Origin: Achromobacter mucicolens
GTDB lineage: Bacteria > Pseudomonadota > Gammaproteobacteria > Burkholderiales > Burkholderiaceae_B
Length of the DNA: 64,000 nucleotides
Direction of reading: 5' to 3'
Assembly: GCF_902859725.1 (NCBI RefSeq)
Contig: NZ_CADIJP010000003.1
Span: 62,001 to 126,000 of the forward strand
Position numbers and translations under genes: made by a program. Positions 52,696-60,550 of the stretch are shown one piece after another; position 1 is the first letter of the stretch; each line of letters opens with the position of its first letter. The notes beneath the pieces are model-generated. The model was not told where the DNA came from. It did not search any database and saw only the letters and a program-made list of their open reading frames with translations.

Positions 52696-52771
52696 GTGCG
52701 CCCCCCGCGCCGGCGGCATGCCGGCGCCTGTCATCATGGCGCGCTTATATGACAGCGGCGGGACAGCGGCA

Positions 52772-53860
52772 TCACCCCACGAAATCCACCGCGGCCGGAT
52801 AGCCTTCGATGGCGCGCGCGGCCAGGACCGCGCGTTGCACCGCTATTGCCATCGCTTCGGCCGCCATGACGCCCAGCAGCATCACGTTGGCCGTCTTGCC
52901 CGACGCGCCCGTGCCCAGCGCAAAGATCGTGTCGCCGTCGAGCATGGTGTGGATGGGGTTGATCGTGCGGGCCAGGCCGTCATGCGCCATGCCGGCAATC
53001 TTCTGGGCTTCGGCCTTGGTGAGCCGCGCATCGGTGGCCACCGCGCCGATGGTGGTGGCCGCGCCCGCGCGCATGGACTTGGGCAGATCGCCCGCCAGGA
53101 TGGCCGCGCGGGTGTCGTGCAGCGTCCTGCCGTCCGCGGTGCGCGCGCCGGCCAGGATGCGCCCGGTGGCCGGGTCCAGCACATCGCCCACCGCGTTGAC
53201 CGCGACAATCGCCCCGACCGTCACGCCCGCCACGGTTAGCGACGCGCTGCCGATGCCGCCCTTCATGGCGCGCTGGGGACCATATAGCTTGCCTACGGTC
53301 GCCCCCGCCCCCGCGCCCACGTTGCCTTCCTGGGGCGCGTCGGCGGTAGCGGCCCGGCAGGCCTGATAACCCGCGGCGGCATCGGGCCGCACCGACGCAT
53401 CGCCCACGCCCAGGTCGAACAGCACCGCGCTCGGCACGATGGGCACGAAGGCCACGCCCACATCAAAGCCGATCTTCTTTTCTTCCAGATACCGCATCAC
53501 GCCCGAGGCCGCGTCCAGCCCGAACGCGCTGCCGCCCGTCAGCACGATCGCGTGCACCTTGTCGACCATGTTGATCGGATTGAGCAGGTCGGTCTCGCGC
53601 GTGCCCGGCGCCGCGCCGCGCACGTCCACGCCGCCCGTCGCGCCCGCTTCGGCAATGATGACCGTGCACCCGGTGGGCCGGCGCGTTTCCGTGTAGTGCC
53701 CCACCCGCAAGCCCGCCACGTCGGTGATGCTGCCGCCGCCCGGCAGCGGCGCCGCGCCGCCGGCGCCTTGCGCGGGCATCGACCCCGCCGCCGCCGCGCC
53801 TGCGGCCGCCATCATGAACGCTCGCCTGTTCCATTGCTGTTGCACATCCGTCTCCATCAA
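52772..53860 (-). CDS. P1-family peptidase/amidase (DmpA/NylC-like)
   Basis: A 362-residue member of the P1 (S58) N-terminal-nucleophile family. A Tat-like signal is visible (QQWNRRAFMMAAAGAAAAGS). The mature part begins GGGSITDVAGLRVGHYTETR, followed by TGCTVIIAEAGATGGVDVRG, IVLTGGSAFGLDAASGVMRY, and the probable self-cleavage region GNVGAGAGATVGKLYG. Family members hydrolyse N-terminal or D-amino-acid amides, or nylon oligomers; the substrate here is unknown. Exact nucleophile not certain (Thr in GAGAT is the best candidate). It is divergent from the ABC importer at 54045. Confidence 0.85.
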   Translation of the reverse strand: MMETDVQQQWNRRAFMMAAAGAAAAGSMPAQGAGGAAPLPGGGSITDVAGLRVGHYTETRRPTGCTVIIAEAGATGGVDVRGAAPGTRETDLLNPINMVDKVHAIVLTGGSAFGLDAASGVMRYLEEKKIGFDVGVAFVPIVPSAVLFDLGVGDASVRPDAAAGYQACRAATADAPQEGNVGAGAGATVGKLYGPQRAMKGGIGSASLTVAGVTVGAIVAVNAVGDVLDPATGRILAGARTADGRTLHDTRAAILAGDLPKSMRAGAATTIGAVATDARLTKAEAQKIAGMAHDGLARTINPIHTMLDGDTIFALGTGASGKTANVMLLGVMAAEAMAIAVQRAVLAARAIEGYPAAVDFVG

Positions 53861-53908
53861 GGTAAAGCCTGAAGGATCCCGAGCCGACTGCGCCGGGCGT
53901 CTGGTAAC

Positions 53909-53930
53909 GCTATATGACCTGTGGCTATAT
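53909..53930. promoter_or_regulatory. Direct repeat in the promoter of the cystine-type ABC operon
   Basis: GCTATAT occurs at 53909-53915 and again at 53924-53930, 15 bp apart, followed by the AT-rich TTTTTACTATTCCTTATG. This could be a CysB-like site and the core promoter of the downstream ABC importer; inference from position and base composition. Confidence 0.3.
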
Positions 53931-54010
53931 TTTTACTATTCCTTATGCTTTGTGGAAAAATAGGCCGGTTGTTAGAGTGCCGCTACGCCGGAGGGCATTG
54001 CAGGCCCACA

Positions 54011-54039
54011 TGCTCTCCACAGTGATCATCCGTGGAGCA
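54011..54039 (+). promoter_or_regulatory. 5'-leader hairpin covering the ribosome-binding site
   Basis: TGCTCTCCAC (54011-54020) can pair with GTGGAGCA (54032-54039): 8 bp with a 2-nt bulge and an 11-nt loop. The 3' arm contains GGAG, the likely Shine-Dalgarno sequence, 5 nt before the ATG at 54045. Pairing would hinder translation initiation. Confidence 0.45.
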
Positions 54040-54044
54040 TTGCC

Positions 54045-54827
54045 ATGAAACTCTTTCGTACGCTTTTCATCGCCGGCCTCGTCCAGGTCGCCGCCCTGTC
54101 CGCCGCCCATGCCCAGTCCGAACTGGACCAGATCAAATCCGCGGGCGTCTTCAAGATTGGCACCGAAGGCACCTACGCGCCGTTCACCTTCCACGATGCA
54201 TCCGGCAAGCTTACCGGCTTTGACGTGGACATCGGCCGGGCCATCGCCGAGCGCCTGGGCGTGAAGGCGCAATTCATCGAAGGCAAGTGGGACGGCCTGA
54301 TCGCCGGCCTGGATGCCAAGCGCTATGACGCCGTCATCAACCAGGTGGGCATCACCGATGCGCGCCGCGCGAAGTACGACTTCTCCGATCCCTACATCTC
54401 GTCGGCCGCCGTGCTGATCGTGCGCGACGACAACACCAGCATCAAGTCCTTCGCGGACCTGAAGGGCAAGAAGTCCGCCAACACACTGACCAGTAATTTC
54501 GGCAAGCTGGCGCAGAGCCACGGCGCCGAAGTGGTCGCCGTGCAGGGTTTTAACGAAGCCATCGATCTCCTGACCTCCGGCCGCGTCGAGGCCACCGTCA
54601 ACGACAACCTGTCGTTCCTGGATTTCAAGAAGCAAAAGCCCAATGCCCGCGTGAAGATCGCGGCCACCGACAAGACGGCGGAGTTCAGCAACTCGGGCGT
54701 CCTGATCCGCAAGAACAACCCTGAGCTGCAGGCCGCCATCAACAAGGCGCTGGCCGACATCAAGGCGGACGGCACGTACAAGACCATCTCGGTCAAATAC
54801 TTCGGCACGGATCTGTCCGCGCAGTAA
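54045..54827 (+). CDS. Polar amino-acid (cystine-type) ABC substrate-binding protein
   Basis: A 260-residue periplasmic binding protein, SBP family 3. Signal peptide at residues 1-23 (ending AAHAQS). The ligand-site motifs are FKIGTEGTYAPFTFHDASGK, LTGFDVDIGRAIAERLG and YDAVINQVGITDARRAKYDF. The sequence resembles FliY/TcyA cystine-binding proteins. It leads a three-gene importer, with the permease starting 15 bp later and the ATPase overlapping the permease. The ligand (cystine or another polar amino acid) is inferred. Confidence 0.9.
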   Translation: MKLFRTLFIAGLVQVAALSAAHAQSELDQIKSAGVFKIGTEGTYAPFTFHDASGKLTGFDVDIGRAIAERLGVKAQFIEGKWDGLIAGLDAKRYDAVINQVGITDARRAKYDFSDPYISSAAVLIVRDDNTSIKSFADLKGKKSANTLTSNFGKLAQSHGAEVVAVQGFNEAIDLLTSGRVEATVNDNLSFLDFKKQKPNARVKIAATDKTAEFSNSGVLIRKNNPELQAAINKALADIKADGTYKTISVKYFGTDLSAQ

Positions 54828-54842
54828 ACCTCTGGAGCGCCC

Positions 54843-55592
54843 ATGACGCTGCCCCCTTGGCTTCACGCCTTCCTGCCGGACTGGCTGCTGGCAAAAATAG
54901 GCGAATGGTCGGTGCCGGCCTGGGTGCAGCTGATGGCGGATTCGTTCTGGCCGCTGCTGCACGCGGGGCTGGTATTCACGGTGCCGCTCACGCTGATGTC
55001 CTTTGCGCTGGGCCTGGCGCTGGCGTTTGTGGTGGCGCTGATCCGCCTGTTCGGCCCCGCGCCGCTGGTGGCCGTGGTGCGCTTTTACGTCTGGCTGATC
55101 CGCGGCACGCCGTTGCTGGTGCAGCTGTTCGTGATCTTCTATGGCCTGCCCAGCGTGGGCATCGTGCTGGACCCGCTGCCCGCCGCGCTCATCGGCTTCA
55201 CGCTGAACGTCGGCGCCTACAACTCGGAAGTGATCCGTGGCGCGATCGAATCGATCACCAAGGGTCAATGGGAAGCGGCCTATTCGCTCAGCATGACGCG
55301 CGGCCAGGCCCTGCGCCGCACCATCCTGCCGCAGGCGGCCCGCGTGGCCGTGCCGCCGCTGTCCAATTCCTTCATTGCGCTCGTCAAGGACACGTCGCTC
55401 GCCGCCGTGCTGACGGTGCCCGAGATTTTCCAGGCAGCCCAGCGCATCGCCGCGGTCACGTACGAGCCGCTGATCCTGTACACCGAGGCCGCGCTGATCT
55501 ATCTGGCCTTCAGCTCCGTCCTGTCCGCGGCGCAGGTGCGGCTGGAGCGGCGCTTCGGCCAGCACGCGATGTTTAGCGAGAAGACCCGATGA
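54843..55592 (+). CDS. Amino-acid ABC transporter permease (cystine type)
   Basis: A 249-residue His/Glu/Gln/Arg/cystine-family permease (TcyB/YecS-like). It has about five helices, the motif YVWLIRGTPLLVQLFVIFYG and the EAA loop EAAYSLSMTRGQALRRTILP. ATG 54843 follows GGAGCGCC. The stop overlaps the ATPase start by ATGA at 55589-55592. Confidence 0.92.
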   Translation: MTLPPWLHAFLPDWLLAKIGEWSVPAWVQLMADSFWPLLHAGLVFTVPLTLMSFALGLALAFVVALIRLFGPAPLVAVVRFYVWLIRGTPLLVQLFVIFYGLPSVGIVLDPLPAALIGFTLNVGAYNSEVIRGAIESITKGQWEAAYSLSMTRGQALRRTILPQAARVAVPPLSNSFIALVKDTSLAAVLTVPEIFQAAQRIAAVTYEPLILYTEAALIYLAFSSVLSAAQVRLERRFGQHAMFSEKTR

Positions 55593-56341
55593 TCCGGCTT
55601 GAAAAAATCGAAAAGTCCTTCGGCGGCAATCCCGTGCTCAAGCAGGTGGATGTGCAGATCGACGAAGGCAGCGTCACCGCCCTGATCGGCCCATCCGGCA
55701 GCGGCAAGAGCACGCTGTTGCGCTGCGTGAACCTGCTGGAAGTGCCGGATCGCGGGCGGCTGGAGATCGGACCGGAAACGGTCGACTTTGAACCCGGCCG
55801 CAAGCTGACGCGCGAACAGGTCCAGGCCGTGCGCATGCAAACCGGCATGGTGTTCCAGAACTTCCAGCTCTTTCCGCATCAGACCGTGATCGGCAATGTG
55901 ATGGAAGGGTTGGTGACGGTGCAGAAATGGCCTGCCGATCGTGCGCGCGCGCGGGCGGAGGAATTGCTGCGCAAGGTGGGGATGCTGGAAAAGGCCGATG
56001 CGTGGCCCGCAAACCTGTCCGGCGGCCAGCAACAACGCGTGGCGATCGCCCGCGCGCTTGCGCCCGCGCCGCGTGTTCTGCTGTGCGACGAGCCGACGTC
56101 GGCGCTGGACCCGGGTTTGGCGGCGGAAGTGGTGGATGTCCTGCGCCAGCTGGCCGCGGAAGGCATGACGATGCTGATGGCCACGCATGATTTGCGGCTG
56201 GCAGCGAGCGTGTCGCGGGAAGTGGTGTTTCTGCTGGACGGCGTGGTGGTGGAGGCCGGCGATTCCCGCACGGTGTTCTCACAACCGCAGGATCCACGCA
56301 CTGCGTCGTTCATCTCGACGCTGACGCAGGAAGCGCCGTAG
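55589..56341 (+). CDS. Amino-acid ABC transporter ATPase (cystine type)
   Basis: A 250-residue ABC ATPase (TcyC/YecC-like). Walker A ALIGPSGSGKSTLLRCVN, signature NLSGGQQQRVAIARALAPAP, Walker B VLLCDEPTSALDPGLAAEVV, His-switch MLMATHDLRLA. Coupled to the permease by a 4-bp overlap. It completes the importer begun at 54045; three short palindromic repeats follow the stop. Confidence 0.94.
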   Translation: MIRLEKIEKSFGGNPVLKQVDVQIDEGSVTALIGPSGSGKSTLLRCVNLLEVPDRGRLEIGPETVDFEPGRKLTREQVQAVRMQTGMVFQNFQLFPHQTVIGNVMEGLVTVQKWPADRARARAEELLRKVGMLEKADAWPANLSGGQQQRVAIARALAPAPRVLLCDEPTSALDPGLAAEVVDVLRQLAAEGMTMLMATHDLRLAASVSREVVFLLDGVVVEAGDSRTVFSQPQDPRTASFISTLTQEAP

Positions 56342-56364
56342 ATCCGGGGGGGCTAGTGGATCTC

Positions 56365-56475
56365 GGTGTCTGACACCCTCTGCGAGGCTGCCGCGAGTTG
56401 ACGGTCATCTCGCCAGGGTGTCAGACACCTGCCGCAAGCCGACACGCCACCGCCAGCTCCCGGGTGTCAGACACC
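56365..56475. repeat. Cluster of three GGTGTC(A/T)GACACC palindromes
   Basis: Copies at 56365-56377 (GGTGTCTGACACC), 56417-56429 and 56463-56475 (both GGTGTCAGACACC) lie in the 157-bp gap between the ABC ATPase and NlpD-like genes, at 52- and 46-bp intervals. A fourth copy is at 32745-32757. The spacing of nearly five helical turns and the exact conservation suggest a mobile or protein-binding element, not chance. The flanks differ between copies. Confidence 0.75.
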
Positions 56476-56498
56476 GGTCCCAACGCGCAGATGGCAGG

Positions 56499-57239
56499 CT
56501 ACTTCGGCGGCAGCGAGCCCGCCGGGTCGACCGCCTGGCCGTCGTAGCGCAGCTCGAAGTACAGCCCGACCTGCTTGCTGTCGCTGTTGCCCATCTCGGC
56601 GATCTTCTGTCCTTGCGTCACGCGCTGGCCTTCCTTGACCAGCAGCTTGCTGTTGTGCGCGTAGATGCTGAGGAAGTTGGCGTTGTGCTTGACGATCACC
56701 AGATGCCCGTAACCGCGCAGGCCGCTGCCCGAGTAGGCCACGGTGCCCGGGGCCGCCGAGACAACCGGCGTGCCGGCGGCGTTGCTGATGACGATGCCGT
56801 TCGAGCCGGAACCGTCGTAGCCGCGCGTGACCTTGCCCTGCGCGGGCCAGACCAGCGAAATCGCGCCGGGCGGCGCCGTGCGCCGCTTGCCGGACGACGT
56901 GGTGGCGCGCGGCGCGGGTTTGGGTTTGGTGCTGGCCTTGCTGGGCGGCGAGGAGCGCGCCTGCCCCGCGGGCGGCTCGACCCGCAGCAGCTGGCCGACT
57001 TCGATCGTATTGGAGTTCGACAGATTGTTCCACCGGACCAGATTACTGACCGTGGTGCCTTCCTTGCGCGCAATCTGATAGAGCGTGTCGCCCGACTGGA
57101 CCCGGTAAAAGCCTGGCTGGACCTTGGTCGTGCCGCACGCCGTCAGCAGCACCAGCAGCGCCGCCATCAACGCACCCAACCATAAGCGCGTGTAAGGCCC
57201 GGCACGCCTCCGTCCGGCGAGCGGTGCTCTGCTGGACAA
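56499..57239 (-). CDS. NlpD-like lipoprotein: LysM + degenerate LytM (M23) domain
   Basis: About 246 residues from a TTG at 57239; the frame is open to a GTG at 57338, and the start is uncertain. The TTG was preferred because it keeps the basic stretch AGRRRAGPYTR before the hydrophobic part and lipobox LLVLLTAC. One LysM domain (YRVQSGDTLYQIARKEGTTV) and a Pro/Lys-rich linker precede the LytM domain (RGYGHLVIVKHNANFLSIYA). The M23 zinc ligands are not conserved (GSNGIVIS and LYFELRY at the expected positions), so it probably activates amidases rather than cutting peptidoglycan. Confidence 0.8.
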   Translation of the reverse strand: MSSRAPLAGRRRAGPYTRLWLGALMAALLVLLTACGTTKVQPGFYRVQSGDTLYQIARKEGTTVSNLVRWNNLSNSNTIEVGQLLRVEPPAGQARSSPPSKASTKPKPAPRATTSSGKRRTAPPGAISLVWPAQGKVTRGYDGSGSNGIVISNAAGTPVVSAAPGTVAYSGSGLRGYGHLVIVKHNANFLSIYAHNSKLLVKEGQRVTQGQKIAEMGNSDSKQVGLYFELRYDGQAVDPAGSLPPK

Positions 57240-57254
57240 GTTGGAAATGGGCAA

Positions 57255-57314
57255 GGTCGAAGCGGACACGGTCGAAACGGACAAGGTCGGAACGGACACG
57301 CTCGAAACGGACAA
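57255..57314. repeat. Four-unit 15-bp tandem repeat
   Basis: Units are GGTCGAAGCGGACAC (57255-57269), GGTCGAAACGGACAA (57270-57284), GGTCGGAACGGACAC (57285-57299) and GCTCGAAACGGACAA (57300-57314). Each differs from the next at 2-4 positions. It lies between the NlpD-like gene and the DUF2946 gene. If the upstream GTG were the NlpD-like start, it would encode 5-residue Ser/Thr/Val repeats. Confidence 0.8.
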
Positions 57315-57411
57315 GGAAAGCTCTGAAACCTGGGGCACGGGGTCGCGTGTCGGAAAGAAGTGCGTTCAAGGGTACCAAGAAATCGGGACCGCTTGGCATA
57401 GAATGCCTCTC

Positions 57412-57849
57412 ATGTCTTACGCGACCCGGTCTTACCCGACCCGCCTCCTTTGCACGCTGCGCGCCCTGCGCGCCGACGGCGTGCTGTGGCTGGCGCTGCT
57501 GGCCCTGGCGCTGCGCGCGCTGGTGCCGGCCGGCTACATGCCGGACACCCGCGCACTGCATGACGGCCGCCTGGAAGTCACCTTTTGCTCGGCGGCGGGC
57601 AACTTGCCGGCGATCAGCGTGGCGCTGCCCGCCGCAGACGGCAAGGCCGGGCACGACACCGCCAATACCGGCGCCCAATGTCCCTTCGGACTGCTCGCCC
57701 ACGTCACGCCCGCCACCGCGCCGCCCATGGTGCCGCTGCTGCTGACGGCAGCCGGGCACGCCCCGCCCTTCTCCGCCCATCGCGCGCTACCCGCGCAGCC
57801 CGCCCACGGTCCACCCCTCGGATCGCGCGCCCCACCCCCGCTGGCCTGA
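57412..57849 (+). CDS. DUF2946 family protein (copper-linked)
   Basis: A 145-residue protein with a hydrophobic N-terminal segment (VLWLALLALALRALVPAGYM), then a mainly soluble region with HDTANTGAQCPFGLLAH and a second hydrophobic patch. The pattern of N-terminal helix and AGYMPD is that of DUF2946 proteins, often found beside copper-handling genes. The start could be 57412 or an ATG 9 bp earlier; TAGAAT just before the codon looks like a -10 element, so the message may be nearly leaderless. Sco and PCu(A)C genes follow, supporting a copper role. Activity unknown. Confidence 0.72.
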   Translation: MSYATRSYPTRLLCTLRALRADGVLWLALLALALRALVPAGYMPDTRALHDGRLEVTFCSAAGNLPAISVALPAADGKAGHDTANTGAQCPFGLLAHVTPATAPPMVPLLLTAAGHAPPFSAHRALPAQPAHGPPLGSRAPPPLA

Positions 57850-57951
57850 CTCCGTCCAGGATCGTCCGTGCCCCTGGCGCATCCGCTGGGCGTACGGACT
57901 GCCCCGCCGCGCGGCCCGGCTGCGTGGCGACTCGTCAATCCAGAGGTACCC

Positions 57952-58575
57952 ATGAATTCGCTGTTTACCCGCGCGCCCGCCGGCGCGCCGCGCGGCCTCG
58001 CGCCCGATCCGCGGCGCCGCCTGCTGCTTTCCACCCTGGCCCTGCTGCCCCTGGCCGGCTGCGGCAAGGACACCCCGCCGCTGCACGGCATGGATCTGTC
58101 CGGCATGCCCGCCGGCGACTTCCAGCTGCAGGACACCGATGGCCAGACGCGGCGGCTGGCCGATTACCAGGGCCACCCGATCATGCTGTTCTTCGGCTTC
58201 ACGCAGTGCCCGGACGTCTGCCCGACCGCGCTGACCCGCGCCGTCGAGATCAAGTCCCTGCTGGGCGCCGACGCGGACAAGCTGCGCGTGCTGTTCATCA
58301 CCGTGGACCCCGAGCGCGATACGCCCGAGATCCTGCGCGCGTACACCCAGGCCTTCGATCCCGGCTTCATCGGCCTGCGCGGCACGGCCGAACAGACCCG
58401 CGCCGCCGCCCAGTCGTTCAAGGTGTTCTTCCAGAAGGTCCCCACGGGATCCTCTTACACCATGGACCACACCGCGCTGACTTACGTCATCGATGCCCAG
58501 GGCAAGCTGCGCATCGCCCTGCGCCACGAACAAAGTGCCCAGGACTGCGCGCAGGATCTGCGCACCGTCCTCTGA
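57952..58575 (+). CDS. Sco1/SenC copper chaperone lipoprotein
   Basis: A 207-residue thioredoxin-fold copper protein anchored in the periplasm. The lipobox is LLPLAGC (Cys37). The copper ligands Cys86 and Cys90 lie in GFTQCPDVCPTALT, and His173 in YTMDHTALTYVID. ATG 57952. Sco proteins insert copper into cytochrome oxidase or keep its cysteines reduced. The PCu(A)C gene follows after 22 bp, so they form a copper-delivery operon upstream of a redox-sensing system and an oxidase. Confidence 0.93.
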   Translation: MNSLFTRAPAGAPRGLAPDPRRRLLLSTLALLPLAGCGKDTPPLHGMDLSGMPAGDFQLQDTDGQTRRLADYQGHPIMLFFGFTQCPDVCPTALTRAVEIKSLLGADADKLRVLFITVDPERDTPEILRAYTQAFDPGFIGLRGTAEQTRAAAQSFKVFFQKVPTGSSYTMDHTALTYVIDAQGKLRIALRHEQSAQDCAQDLRTVL

Positions 58576-58597
58576 CCCAATATTCAAGGAAACGCTC

Positions 58598-59086
58598 ATG
58601 AAGAAGATCTCGATCAAACCCGTGGCCGCCGCGCTCGCTTTGGCGCTGGCTGGCTTGGGCCCGATGGCGCTGGCTCAGAACGCCGGACTGACCGTGGAAG
58701 ACGCGTGGGTGCGCGCCACGGTGCCCAACCAGCACGCGACCGGCGCGTTCATGCGCCTGACCGCCGCCGAATCCGGCCGGCTGGTCGGCGTGGAGTCCCA
58801 GGCTGCCAAACACGTGGAAGTGCACGAAATGGCCATGCAGGACAACGTCATGAAGATGCGCCAGGTGGCGGGCATCGAACTGCCGGCCGGCAAGGCGGTG
58901 GAACTGAAACCGGGCGGCTACCACGTGATGCTGATCGACCTGGCCAAGCCCATCGCGGCCGGCGACCATGTCGCGCTGACGCTGATCGTTGAGGACGCCG
59001 CCAGGCAGCAGCGACGCATCCCCGTGGACGCCGTGGCGCGGCCGCTGAACGCCACCGCCGCGCCGGCGGCCAGCCACGGCCACTGA
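58598..59086 (+). CDS. Periplasmic copper chaperone PCu(A)C
   Basis: A 162-residue exported copper(I) chaperone. Signal peptide at residues 1-27 (ending PMALAQNA). The ligand set H-x10-M-x21-H-x-M is exact: His76, Met87, His109 and Met111 (HEMAMQDNVMKM, GGYHVML). ATG 58598 follows AAGGAAA. It works with Sco to load copper into cytochrome oxidases. A short His-rich tail (AASHGH) may bind more metal. It is the last gene of DUF2946-sco-pcuAC, with hairpins after it. Confidence 0.93.
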   Translation: MKKISIKPVAAALALALAGLGPMALAQNAGLTVEDAWVRATVPNQHATGAFMRLTAAESGRLVGVESQAAKHVEVHEMAMQDNVMKMRQVAGIELPAGKAVELKPGGYHVMLIDLAKPIAAGDHVALTLIVEDAARQQRRIPVDAVARPLNATAAPAASHGH

Positions 59087-59123
59087 TCTATATATAGTGG
59101 CCCGTGCCGCATCGCGGTACGGG
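59078..59123 (+). terminator. Two consecutive hairpins after the PCu(A)C gene
   Basis: First hairpin: GGCCACT (59078-59084) and AGTGGCC (59096-59102), 7 bp, 11-nt loop, overlapping the stop codon. Second: CCCGTGCCGC (59101-59110) and GCGGTACGGG (59114-59123), 10 bp including one G-U pair, 3-nt loop. A third 8-bp GC hairpin is at 59162-59180. No T-run. The remaining leader to 59339 has a possible -10 element TACAAT at 59199-59204 for regB. Confidence 0.5.
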
Positions 59124-59339
59124 CGCCATTCAGTCAGACCGGTGATATCAGGGACGCATAACGCCGGGCATGGCCCGGCGGCTGGCTCCGATTCGCCATA
59201 CAATGCCTGCACATCCGCCGCCCGCGCCCACCCGGCCAGGCGGCAGCCGGCCACCGCCGCCGCGCTCAGGATGCCAGCGTTCCGCGCAGCCGGGCGCCCG
59301 TAACTGCCGGCAGGCTGGCCGGCGCCTCTGTATCTGGAT

Positions 59340-60545
59340 ATGCCCGGTAGTTCCGCCTTTTCATTCCTGCGTACCCTCTGCAGCCTGCGCTGGCTCGCCA
59401 TCGCGGGCCAGGCCGCCACCATCCTGCTCGCCAGCAGCCTGCTGCGCCTGGATCTGCCGCTGGAACCTTTGTGGTTGGGCGTGGGCCTGTTGATCGGCTT
59501 TAACGTCTACGCCAGCCTGCGCCTGCGCCACCCGCGCGACCTCTCCCACGCCACCGCCTTCGGCCACCTGTTCGTCGACATGGCCGTGTTGGCATGGATG
59601 GTGGGCTGGAGCGGCGGCATCAGCAACCCGTTCGGGACGATGTTCCTGATCCTGACCGCCCTGGCCGCGTTGGCGCTGCCGCGCAACTGGGCGCTTGCAG
59701 CCGCGCTGGCCGGCGTGCTGGGCTATGGCGCCGCCGCGATCTTCGGGCAGCCCCTGCGCGGCGACGTCGATCCCCACAGCCTGCTGCTGTGGGGCCTGGG
59801 CGCCAATTTCCTGATTTCGGTGGTGGTCGTGCTGGTGTTTTCGACCCGGCTGGCCGCCGACATGCGCGCCCGTGAGCGCGAGCTTGCTCGCCTGCGCGAA
59901 CGCTTCACCCGCAACGAGGGCATCGTCGCCCTGGCCACGCACGCGGCGGCCATGGCGCACGAGCTGAACACGCCGCTGGCCACCATGACGCTGCTGACCG
60001 ACGAGATTGCCGCCGAAGTCCAGGACGACGAAGACCTGCGGGCCGACGTCACTACCCTGAGCCAGCTTCTGGCCCTGTGCCGGGAACGGATCCGCAATCT
60101 GGCGGTCCCAACCGCCGTGGATCTGGTTCGCGTGGTGGGACAATGGCGCCTGATCCGCCCGACCATCGACCTGCAGCGCTCGGGCACGTTGCCCACCAGC
60201 CTGCGCGTCGATCCGGCCATCGCCCACCTCTTGCAGGCGCTGCTGAACAACGCCGCCGACGCGGGCGAGGCCGCCGACGCGCCCCGCGTGGACCTGCACC
60301 TGGAATACGGCTACGGCGCCCTGCGTGGCGAAGTCCGCGATTACGGACGGGGTTTCGATCCCGACCACGCCATGCTGCCGGCGACCAGCCTGTTCAACAG
60401 CGGCAAGCCGGGAGGACTGGGCGTGGGCCTGGCCCTCTCGCATGCCACGGTGGAGCAGCTGGGCGGCGAAATGACCATGACCGCGGCCGAAGGCGGCGGC
60501 ACCCGCATCCGCTTTTATTTACCTCTCGGCAACCCCGGGACCTGA
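59340..60545 (+). CDS. regB: RegB/PrrB/RoxS-type redox-sensing histidine kinase
   Basis: A 401-residue membrane histidine kinase. Six membrane helices lie in residues 15-170, with the quinone-site heptad GGISNPF at 92-98 (GGxxNPF). The phospho-acceptor is His207 in AAMAHELNTPLATM. Cys247 in LLALCRERI lies 40 residues later, the same spacing as His225-Cys265 of RegB, whose Cys is the redox switch. ATP-binding motifs are LLNNAADAGEAA and GLGVGLALSHATVEQLGG. It precedes its response regulator by 5 bp and the cyo oxidase operon. Confidence 0.93.
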   Translation: MPGSSAFSFLRTLCSLRWLAIAGQAATILLASSLLRLDLPLEPLWLGVGLLIGFNVYASLRLRHPRDLSHATAFGHLFVDMAVLAWMVGWSGGISNPFGTMFLILTALAALALPRNWALAAALAGVLGYGAAAIFGQPLRGDVDPHSLLLWGLGANFLISVVVVLVFSTRLAADMRARERELARLRERFTRNEGIVALATHAAAMAHELNTPLATMTLLTDEIAAEVQDDEDLRADVTTLSQLLALCRERIRNLAVPTAVDLVRVVGQWRLIRPTIDLQRSGTLPTSLRVDPAIAHLLQALLNNAADAGEAADAPRVDLHLEYGYGALRGEVRDYGRGFDPDHAMLPATSLFNSGKPGGLGVGLALSHATVEQLGGEMTMTAAEGGGTRIRFYLPLGNPGT

Positions 60546-60550
60546 ATGTG

